A DNA stretch of 5,735 nt from the NCBI GenBank assembly GCA_902463905.1, contig CABQHF010000137.1, forward strand, positions 1-5,735. Reading direction: 5' to 3'. The notes under the pieces were generated by a model that was not told the origin of the DNA, searched no databases, and worked only from the letters and a program-made list of their open reading frames with translations. This document shows positions 1 through 5,393 of this stretch, piece by piece. The first letter of the stretch is position 1; each line of letters begins with the position of its first letter. A program made the translations under genes and the position numbers. This DNA comes from an uncultured Faecalibacterium sp. GTDB lineage: Bacteria > Bacillota > Clostridia > Oscillospirales > Ruminococcaceae.

Positions 1-742
1 TCTCATACTCCGGGTTCGGGAAGGTGACAAGGTCCCCGCCCAGCAGGATCAGGTCGGGGTCCAGTTCCTGCACCGTCTGGATGAGCTCGGAATTGTTCTC
101 GCCGTACTCCCGCAGGTGCAGATCCGACAAAAACAGGATGCGCAGCTTTTCCGATACATGACTGGAGGTCACCTGGTAGAAGGTGACCTGAAAATGACTG
201 TTCGTATAATCTGCATACACCTTCAGCCCGGCAGCCGCCACGCCGCACAGCAGCACAAGAGTTGCCAGCAGCTGCAGCAGCCGGTTCTGCCACCATCTGC
301 GGCGGGTGCTCAGCGATTCTGCGTTGGTAATGGAGCCGGCGCGGCAGTTGTCGTAATGATAGACTACCTGCCCGGTCAGCACCACCCGCTGTGCCAGCAG
401 CAGCACCCGCGGCGTGAACTCTTCGTCCTCGTGCAGGATGCCCTTGCGGAACTGCAGGCCGTTCGCCCGCAAAAAGCCGGTGCGGTATAGGTGCCGCCCC
501 ACTTCCACCAGCAGGCCGCCGTTTTGCTTGTGGAGCACCGTGATGCGTGCATCTTCCGCCGCCAGTGCGTCGCACACCGCGCCGCTGTCGTCGGTACTTC
601 CGTCGTCCACCAGCAGCACTTCCAGCGGCAGATCCGGCTGTGCCAGCACCGAGCGCACGCAGCGCTCCACATATCCGCCGATATTATACACCGGGATCAC
701 GACTGAAAGCAGCCCTTTCCGGATCTTTTTCTCATTCTCCAT
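1..742 (-). CDS. Hybrid frame: internally deleted family-2 glycosyltransferase fused to membrane-anchored metallophosphoesterase (3' end off window)
   Basis: One uninterrupted frame of 247 codons runs from the ATG at 742 to the left edge. Residues 10-76 are a typical GT2 nucleotide-sugar-binding half (SVVIPVYN at 13-20, LLVDDGSTD at 43-51, HKQNGG at 71-76). The next expected block (SxARNxGL and the DxD-containing VDSDD strand) is absent. The frame resumes at 77-140 with the C-terminal GT2 block (LYRTGFL, LHEDEEFTP at 103-111, AGSIT). From about residue 146 it is a different protein: basic RRR, a hydrophobic segment at about 153-173, then a calcineurin-like phosphoesterase with LSDLH (Asp207, His209) and GGD (235-237). 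Such phosphoesterases (YkuE/YaeI type) usually lie outside the membrane. With the DxD block gone, glycosyl transfer seems unlikely. The phosphoesterase could still work if its missing C-terminus is intact. The ATG overlaps the flippase end by 11 bases and has its own ribosome site, so translation is plausible. The fusion may be a real rearrangement or an assembly join. Confidence 0.75.
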   Translation of the reverse strand, partial: MENEKKIRKGLLSVVIPVYNIGGYVERCVRSVLAQPDLPLEVLLVDDGSTDDSGAVCDALAAEDARITVLHKQNGGLLVEVGRHLYRTGFLRANGLQFRKGILHEDEEFTPRVLLLAQRVVLTGQVVYHYDNCRAGSITNAESLSTRRRWWQNRLLQLLATLVLLCGVAAAGLKVYADYTNSHFQVTFYQVTSSHVSEKLRILFLSDLHLREYGENNSELIQTVQELDPDLILLGGDLVTFPNPEYE

Positions 743-1781
743 GGCTTTTTCCCTCCGCCGTTCCCTTTTTTGCCGCAAAGAACTGCAGCACCTGCCGCAG
801 GGTGTCCACATTGCGCCGATCCAGTGCCGCGTTCACCACAAGATACAGCGGCAGCATCCACAGCCCGGCGAGGGCACCTTTCAGGCACACCAGCAGGTTG
901 ATGCCCATCTCGATCAGGGCCTGCTGCCGGGTCTCTTCAAAGCGGCCGCTGATAGTCAGCAGCATCGCCGCCGGCTGCTTGGCGCTGGACAGCACTTCCA
1001 CCGCCGTGAACAGCACCAGCAGGCGGGTGTCGAGGTACTCGGCATCGGTCACGCCCGCCGTGTACAGCGCGATGATGGGCATCAGGAACACGGCCACCGT
1101 GGTGAACAGCGCAAAGGCCACCGCCAGATACAACGCATTGTACAGCCGGTACAGGCGCTTGAACCGTTCCGGCTCCACATAGAACAGCTGTCCCAGCCGG
1201 AAGCTGATGCTGTTGGCCACCGAGTAGAACAGTTTTTCGATGTTGGAAAAGAACAGCATATAGATGGTGTACACGCTGGCCGAGGTCAGGCCGCACAGGC
1301 TGGAGATCAAAATCGTATCGGTGTTGTTGAACACGATGTTCGTGAGCTGGTGCACCAGCACCGAGCCGCGCTGGGACAGCGCCTCCAGGTTCGGGGTGTC
1401 ATGGGCGTTGAGCCAGGGATATTTTTTGCGGATATAGGCCGTGAGCACCGCCACCTGGAAGATGGAGGGCACACAGTAGGTCACCTGCACCAGCAGGATG
1501 CTGCGGGTACACAGCAAGGCCGCCATGCGCAGCAGGTTGCCCGCTGCCATGGTGGCCGTGGTGATGTAGGTGATCGCATAGCTTTTGCCCTCCACTTCCA
1601 TGAAGGAGCGGTACTTGCCCTGCACCAGATAACTCACGATGCCCGGTATGCCGTAGAACACGACGATCAGGATCACCGTCAGGTTATACAGCAGGGACGA
1701 GCACATATTGTGCAGCACCCTGCGGCGGCTCTCGGCCGCAGTCAGCACCGGCCCGACCGAGTTCTGTTCTTCCTTTATCAT
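732..1781 (-). CDS. Wzx-like polysaccharide flippase (MOP superfamily), apparently shortened
   Basis: A 349-residue hydrophobic protein, probably moving lipid-linked oligosaccharide repeat units across the membrane for surface polysaccharide assembly. It has an amphipathic N-terminus, then hydrophobic segments at roughly 30-50, 70-92, 95-117, 145-175, 215-240, 252-272 and 289-320. The central part (FNNTDTILIS at 151-160, SVYTIYM at 169-175, and the stretch to about 298) resembles oligosaccharide flippases of clostridia. Family members usually have about 420-500 residues and 12-14 membrane segments. This one has about eight. The likely gaps are near residue 38-46, where TYNL-type segment 1 runs directly into a mid-protein segment before YLVQGKYRSF, and near 298-321, where the last helices appear collapsed. 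The frame stays open through both. The start overlaps the upstream glycosyltransferase stop as ATGA. Family assignment is fairly sure; transport function is doubtful if the gaps are real. Confidence 0.8.
   Translation of the reverse strand: MIKEEQNSVGPVLTAAESRRRVLHNMCSSLLYNLTVILIVVFYGIPGIVSYLVQGKYRSFMEVEGKSYAITYITTATMAAGNLLRMAALLCTRSILLVQVTYCVPSIFQVAVLTAYIRKKYPWLNAHDTPNLEALSQRGSVLVHQLTNIVFNNTDTILISSLCGLTSASVYTIYMLFFSNIEKLFYSVANSISFRLGQLFYVEPERFKRLYRLYNALYLAVAFALFTTVAVFLMPIIALYTAGVTDAEYLDTRLLVLFTAVEVLSSAKQPAAMLLTISGRFEETRQQALIEMGINLLVCLKGALAGLWMLPLYLVVNAALDRRNVDTLRQVLQFFAAKKGTAEGKSHGE
751..756 (-). promoter_or_regulatory. Ribosome binding site for the GT2/phosphoesterase hybrid
   Basis: GGAGGG on the minus strand lies 8 bases before the ATG at 742, inside the end of the flippase gene. 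It supports this start and shows the hybrid frame still has a good initiation site. Confidence 0.7.
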
Positions 1782-2947
1782 GCTGCGCCTCCCTGGGCGG
1801 CTGCGGCCTTGCGGTGTGCCTTGGCCTGCGAAGGTATCTCCTTGAGCGGGTCACCGATCACATGGTGATACACTTCCTCGTACCGATCCAGCATGACATC
1901 ATAATCAAAGTTGGTGCGCACATAGTCCACCTGTGCCTCGCGCTGTTCCGGCGTGAGGGGCCGGACGGTGTCCCGCTCCAGCGCACGGGCCAGACTGTCG
2001 GTGTCCTCGGTGCGGAATTCGGTGCCGTAGTCTGCGGTCACCGTGGTGTTTTCCGGGATGTCGCTCACCGGGCACTTTGCCCCCAGCGAAAGCGCCTCCA
2101 GCAGTGCCAGCGAGAGGCCCTCGGTGTGGCTGGGCAGCACGAACAGCCCACAGTTGCTGTACAGCTCCCGCAGCGTGTCACCCACCACATAGCCCGTGGC
2201 GATGATATTGGGGTTACCTGCGATTTTCTCCTGCACGGTGGCGCAGTATTCGCTCTCTGCCATGGGGCCGGCCAGCACCAGTTTCTTGTCGGTGTTGGCC
2301 TTCAGGTAGCCCTCCACCAGGTCCAGCGGGCCTTTCTCCGGCGAGATGCGGCCCACATACAGGATGTAGCTGCCGGCTTCCAGACCGTATTTCTCCCGGA
2401 TCAGGCTGCAGGGCAGCGGCTGACGCATCTGCACCGCATTGGGGATGAGGATAGCGGAGCGGTTATATTTTTCATCAAAGTAGTTCCACTCACTCTCCGA
2501 CAGTACCACCAGATCATCCGCATACTTTGCAGCGATCTTTTCGCCCAGTTTCAGGTAGGCACTGGCAAAGCCCCCCCATTTATCTACCTTCCAGTTCAGG
2601 CCGTGCACGGTGCACACGGTGTGCTTGCCGAACAGTTTGGCGATCACCAGCGGCACCGACGGGCCGATGGCGTGATAATGGATCACATCATAGTTCCGGA
2701 TCAGCGCATCAAAAGTGGCCAGGAACGAGTAGACCATAGCGTTCAGCGCCGCCTTTTTAAACGTGAAAATGCGGCGGGCCTGCACGCCGTCCGCAGTGTA
2801 AACGTTATGCCCTTTCTGCAGCCCGCGGTTGTACACGGTGACCTCATAGCCGCGCTTGACGAGACTGGTTGCCAGCCCGCCGACCATGACCTCCACGCCG
2901 CCCGAACGGGGCGGAAAATCCTTGTGCCCGATCATTGCAACCTTCAT
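1778..2947 (-). CDS. Family-4 glycosyltransferase (GT-B fold), surface polysaccharide synthesis
   Basis: A 389-residue cytoplasmic enzyme predicted to move a sugar from a nucleotide-sugar donor to a growing lipid-linked glycan. The N-terminal acceptor half starts MKVAMIGHKDFPPRSGGVEV with the glycine pair that opens GT4 enzymes. It carries DVIHYHAIGPS (87-97) and HGLNWKVDKWGG (115-126), blocks shared with the WchF/Cps2T-like capsule rhamnosyltransferases. The C-terminal donor half has YVGRISPEKG (197-206), TGYVVGDTLRELYSN (251-265) and the EX7E pair Glu276 and Glu284 in EGLSLALLE. Length and motif order are normal for the family, unlike its two downstream neighbours. The C-terminus ends in an alanine-rich basic tail (about 371-389). 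It is the first gene of the minus-strand operon and overlaps the flippase by ATGA. The sugar donor and linkage cannot be read from sequence; rhamnose is only a guess from resemblance. Confidence 0.9.
   Translation of the reverse strand: MKVAMIGHKDFPPRSGGVEVMVGGLATSLVKRGYEVTVYNRGLQKGHNVYTADGVQARRIFTFKKAALNAMVYSFLATFDALIRNYDVIHYHAIGPSVPLVIAKLFGKHTVCTVHGLNWKVDKWGGFASAYLKLGEKIAAKYADDLVVLSESEWNYFDEKYNRSAILIPNAVQMRQPLPCSLIREKYGLEAGSYILYVGRISPEKGPLDLVEGYLKANTDKKLVLAGPMAESEYCATVQEKIAGNPNIIATGYVVGDTLRELYSNCGLFVLPSHTEGLSLALLEALSLGAKCPVSDIPENTTVTADYGTEFRTEDTDSLARALERDTVRPLTPEQREAQVDYVRTNFDYDVMLDRYEEVYHHVIGDPLKEIPSQAKAHRKAAAAQGGAA
1788..1794 (-). promoter_or_regulatory. Ribosome binding site for the flippase
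   Basis: AGGGAGG on the minus strand sits 6 bases before the ATG at 1781. Together with the ATGA overlap it fixes the flippase start and implies translational coupling to the glycosyltransferase before it. Confidence 0.75.
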
Positions 2948-2953
2948 ATTGCA

Positions 2954-2961
2954 TCTCCCTT
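2954..2961 (-). promoter_or_regulatory. Ribosome binding site for the family-4 glycosyltransferase
   Basis: AAGGGAGA on the minus strand lies 6 bases before the ATG at 2947. It supports that start, which also gives the canonical GT4 N-terminus. Confidence 0.7.
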
Positions 2962-3023
2962 TCTCTGGCAGCCGCAGCTGTTCCTCCGGCGGTCGCGGCA
3001 GACCGTCTCATGTGTGCAACTCA

Positions 3024-3050
3024 ATTGTAACACAAGCAACGTAAGCGCAA
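3024..3050 (-). promoter_or_regulatory. Predicted extended -10 promoter for the polysaccharide operon
   Basis: On the minus strand the -10 is TACAAT (3029 down to 3024), five of six matches to TATAAT, preceded by TGT, which makes an extended -10. The -35 is weak: TTGCGC at 3050-3045 with a 15-base spacer is the best available. Transcription would start near 3017 and give a leader of about 70 bases before the ATG at 2947. Confidence 0.45.
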
Positions 3051-3129
3051 CATTCCTGCGCTCGTTTTTCTCAAAAAATCCGCACCGTTCCTGTATTATT
3101 CCGCATGCCGAACACTCCTTGCGCCGAAT

Positions 3130-3145
3130 GTTTAACAAAGTTTAA
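3130..3145 (+). repeat. GTTTAA direct repeat, ten-base period
   Basis: GTTTAA occurs at 3130-3135 and again at 3140-3145, one helical turn apart. The pair is centred about 67 bases before the predicted flavoprotein transcription start. The position and phasing would suit a dimeric activator such as an OmpR-family regulator. That is inference; short AT-rich repeats also arise by chance. Confidence 0.35.
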
Positions 3146-3168
3146 GGTGCTGCAGGCCCCCGGACCGA

Positions 3169-3198
3169 TTGACATACTTTTCACAGGTATGCTAAACT
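3169..3198 (+). promoter_or_regulatory. Predicted sigma-A promoter for the flavoprotein gene
   Basis: A perfect -35 TTGACA (3169-3174) is followed after 18 bases by TAAACT (3193-3198), four of six matches to the -10 consensus. TG at 3190-3191 makes it an extended -10. Transcription would start near 3205, giving a leader of about 70 bases rich in A and G. Confidence 0.6.
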
Positions 3199-3260
3199 CT
3201 TTTTGTTGGTTCTGTGTAGATTTTTATGCAGACATCTGAGTAAAAGATAAAGAAGAAAGA

Positions 3261-3266
3261 AAAGGA
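3261..3266 (+). promoter_or_regulatory. Ribosome binding site for the flavoprotein
   Basis: AAAGGA in an A-rich leader lies 7 bases before the ATG at 3274. It supports that start, which also yields a proper lipoprotein signal peptide. Confidence 0.7.
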
Positions 3267-3273
3267 AATCAGT

Positions 3274-5307
3274 ATGAACAAGATCTCTCGCAAAGGCTTT
3301 CTGAAGATCGCCGCAGCCGCCGCCATGAGCGGCGTTACCGCCGGTGCCCTGGCTGCCTGCAACGCTGCCTCCGGCTCCTCTTCCACCGCTGCTTCCGGTG
3401 CCGCCGGCACCTACACCCCCGGCACCTACGAGGGCACCGCTGAGGGCATTTCCTCTACCGTCAAGGTAACCATGACCTTCTCCGACAGCGCCGTGACCGA
3501 CGTGGTCGTGGACACCTCCGGCGAGACCGCTTCCATCGGTGCTGCTGCTGCCGACGAGCTGCGCGATCAGCTGCTGGCTGCCGGTTCTGCCGAGATCGAC
3601 GGCGTGTCCGGCTCCACCATCACCTCCGAGGCCGTCATGAAGGCCGCCAAGAGCTGCTATGCCCAGGCCAGGGGCGAAGCCGTTGTGACCAGCGTCCAGC
3701 TGCCCACTGGCGACGAGAACGACTGGCTGGGCACCGAGCCGGATGTGGATGAAGCTGCCATCACCGAGACGGTGGATACCGATATCGTCATCGTGGGCGC
3801 CGGCAACGGCGGTATGTTTGCCGCCGCCTATGCCGCTGCCAATGGCCTGAACTTCCGCGTCATCGAGCAGAACGCTGTGGTGCAGGACACCCGCCACTGG
3901 TACGGTGCCATCGACTCCGCCGCTGCCAAAGCTGCCGGTGAAGAGCCCTTCGACCGCTCCAAGCTGCTGAGCGAGATCTCCCGCTACGCTTCCGGCAAGT
4001 GCGACCAGCGCGTTGTCCGCACCTGGATCAACGAGTCTGCCGCCATGCACGACTTCATGCGCAGCATCCTGGAGGACAAGTACGGCTGGGTGTGCGATTT
4101 CACCTCCGGCACCGAGGCTGCATGGCCCGCCGAGAACGCCGAGCACAACACCGACTACCTCTTCCCCGTGGAAGAGCACAACTACATGGCCAGCGAGAGC
4201 CAGTCCGGCACGCCCCGCAATGAACTGCTGCTGCAGTACATCCAGGAGCTGGGCTACGACGTGGACTTCAAGGTCAGCCTGGCCAAGCTGGAAAAGGACG
4301 ATTCCGGCCGCATCACCGGCATCATCGCCCAGAACGTGGACGATGACCACTTCATCCGCTACAACGCAGCCAAGGGCGTTCTGCTGGCCTGCGGCGGCTA
4401 CGCCGGCAACCCCTACATGATGGAGCAGCTGGATCCGCTGGGCACCAGCGTGACCACCGCCTGCTCCTACTCTCCCTCCGACAAGGGCTACGGCATCCGC
4501 GCCGCCGTGTGGGCTGGTGCCAACCTGGACAAGGAAGCTGCCCCCATGCTGTTCGACCGCGGCATCGTGGCCCCCGGTGTGGACGCCGGTTATGTGGAAA
4601 GCGACACCGCCTTCGGCGGCAAGGCTTTCCCCGGCAAGATCCGTCAGTTCAACCCCGGCACCCAACCCTTCCTGAAGGTGAACCGCAACGGCGAGCGCTT
4701 TGCCAACGAGAGCAGCCCCTATAATGATATCGTCTACGCCGCTGCACATCAGCCGGGCCGCGTGTATGCCCAGATCAGCGATGCAAACTTCATCGAGGAT
4801 GCAAAGCGCTTCCACACCATCGGCTGCTCCGCCCAGACCCGCAACGGCGGTGAGGAGTATTTTGCAAAGCAGGTCGAGAACGCCACCAAGGAAGGTTGCT
4901 TCTTCCAGGCTGACACCCTTGAGGAGCTGGCCGACAAGATGGGCTTTACCGACGATGCCAAGGACACCTTCCTGGCTACCGTGGAGCGCTATAACGAGCT
5001 GTACGATAAGCAGAACGACGAGGACTTCGGCAAGCCCGCTTACCGTCTGAGCGCCATCCGCACCGCTCCCTTCTATGGCTGCTGGCTGGGCGCATCGCTG
5101 CTGACCACCGAACAGGGCATTGCCATCAACGACAAGGGCCAGGCTCTGGACACCAACAACCAGCCCATGCCCGGCCTGTACATCACCGGTGATATGTCCG
5201 GCAGCTTCTTTGCCAACAACTATCCTTGCCTGATGGCCGGTGTTGCCATGGGCCGCACTCTGACCTTCGCCATGAAGGCCATCAAGCAGATGGCCGGTCT
5301 GGAATAA
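3274..5307 (+). CDS. Exported FMN/FAD-dependent reductase lipoprotein (fumarate/urocanate reductase superfamily)
   Basis: A 677-residue predicted cell-surface flavoenzyme that would pass electrons through bound FMN to FAD and on to an unknown organic acceptor. Residues 1-29 are a lipoprotein signal with a Tat-like SRKGFLK (5-11) and lipobox LAAC (Cys29). A Ser/Ala/Gly linker leads to an FMN-binding domain at about 46-132. Its DGVSGST (109-115) matches the ApbE flavinylation motif, with Thr115 the likely FMN attachment site. The FAD-binding oxidoreductase domain starts at about 168 (DIVIVGAGNGG at 170-180), carries NRNGERFANE (470-479), and closes with GLYITGDMSG (634-643). The layout matches flavocytochrome-c-type reductases without the haem domain. 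The His and Arg that bind fumarate near the C-terminus (VHG...NRLGGN in FccA) are replaced by SFFANNYP (644-651), so fumarate is an unlikely substrate. It is monocistronic, with its own promoter and terminator. Codons are strongly C-biased, suggesting high expression. Confidence 0.9.
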   Translation: MNKISRKGFLKIAAAAAMSGVTAGALAACNAASGSSSTAASGAAGTYTPGTYEGTAEGISSTVKVTMTFSDSAVTDVVVDTSGETASIGAAAADELRDQLLAAGSAEIDGVSGSTITSEAVMKAAKSCYAQARGEAVVTSVQLPTGDENDWLGTEPDVDEAAITETVDTDIVIVGAGNGGMFAAAYAAANGLNFRVIEQNAVVQDTRHWYGAIDSAAAKAAGEEPFDRSKLLSEISRYASGKCDQRVVRTWINESAAMHDFMRSILEDKYGWVCDFTSGTEAAWPAENAEHNTDYLFPVEEHNYMASESQSGTPRNELLLQYIQELGYDVDFKVSLAKLEKDDSGRITGIIAQNVDDDHFIRYNAAKGVLLACGGYAGNPYMMEQLDPLGTSVTTACSYSPSDKGYGIRAAVWAGANLDKEAAPMLFDRGIVAPGVDAGYVESDTAFGGKAFPGKIRQFNPGTQPFLKVNRNGERFANESSPYNDIVYAAAHQPGRVYAQISDANFIEDAKRFHTIGCSAQTRNGGEEYFAKQVENATKEGCFFQADTLEELADKMGFTDDAKDTFLATVERYNELYDKQNDEDFGKPAYRLSAIRTAPFYGCWLGASLLTTEQGIAINDKGQALDTNNQPMPGLYITGDMSGSFFANNYPCLMAGVAMGRTLTFAMKAIKQMAGLE

Positions 5308-5334
5308 GCAGGCTCTCTTCTTTTTCTTCTCATA

Positions 5335-5389
5335 CAGAAAGCGGCCCCGTCACGTTGCATCCACAACGCGGCGGGGCCGCCTTTTTCTG
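5335..5389 (+). terminator. Rho-independent terminator after the flavoprotein gene
   Basis: The stem GCGGCCCCG (5341-5349) pairs with CGGGGCCGC (5372-5380). It continues inward through CGTTG/CAACG (5353-5357 with 5364-5368) to the 6-base loop CATCCA. TTTTT follows at 5382-5386. CAGAAA (5335-5340) can pair with TTTCTG (5384-5389) and lengthen the stem. On the minus strand only a short TTT follows, so it may also stop the converging gene, but less well. Confidence 0.9.
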
Positions 5390-5393
5390 CGTG

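Larger units (their letters stand above)
2948..3273. other. Divergent intergenic region
   Basis: This stretch of 326 bases separates the minus-strand polysaccharide operon from the plus-strand flavoprotein gene. It is more AT-rich than the flanking genes in its middle and right parts. It holds one predicted promoter in each direction, a phased GTTTAA direct repeat, and two leaders of roughly 70 bases. I found no terminator, no convincing riboswitch fold and no supported protein gene. Short frames here lack homology that I recognise. Confidence 0.7.

Noticed and set aside
166..189. A perfect 9-base inverted repeat, AGGTCACCT and AGGTGACCT, with a 6-base loop
   Set aside because: It lies inside the phosphoesterase coding part and is explained by two nearby Gln-Val-Thr codon sets. 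No U-run follows on either strand, so it is not a terminator, and nothing suggests an operator.
414..1868. A 484-residue open frame on the plus strand across the flippase and GT2 genes
   Set aside because: It is rich in His, Gln and Arg, as expected for the antisense of Leu- and Val-rich membrane protein codons. It spans two real minus-strand genes and has no recognisable domain.
3071..3106. An 11-codon frame on the minus strand (ATG at 3106) with a good AAGGAG upstream
   Set aside because: It has a fair ribosome site but no supported promoter above it, ends well before the glycosyltransferase, and shows no attenuator-like hairpins or codon run typical of leader peptides.
2944..3138. A 64-codon frame on the minus strand overlapping the glycosyltransferase start
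   Set aside because: It lies in the promoter region upstream of the predicted start of transcription and its Cys/Arg-rich translation matches nothing I know.
1814..3145. A 443-residue open frame on the plus strand across the family-4 glycosyltransferase
   Set aside because: It is an antisense shadow. The minus strand encodes a full-length GT4 with all the expected motifs, and no ribosome site or family match supports the plus frame.
3181..4815. A 544-residue open frame on the minus strand across the flavoprotein gene
   Set aside because: It is the antisense shadow of a GC-rich, C-biased gene. The translation is a repetitive Gly/Ala/Val/His mix with no domain I recognise, and the plus-strand protein has clear motifs throughout.
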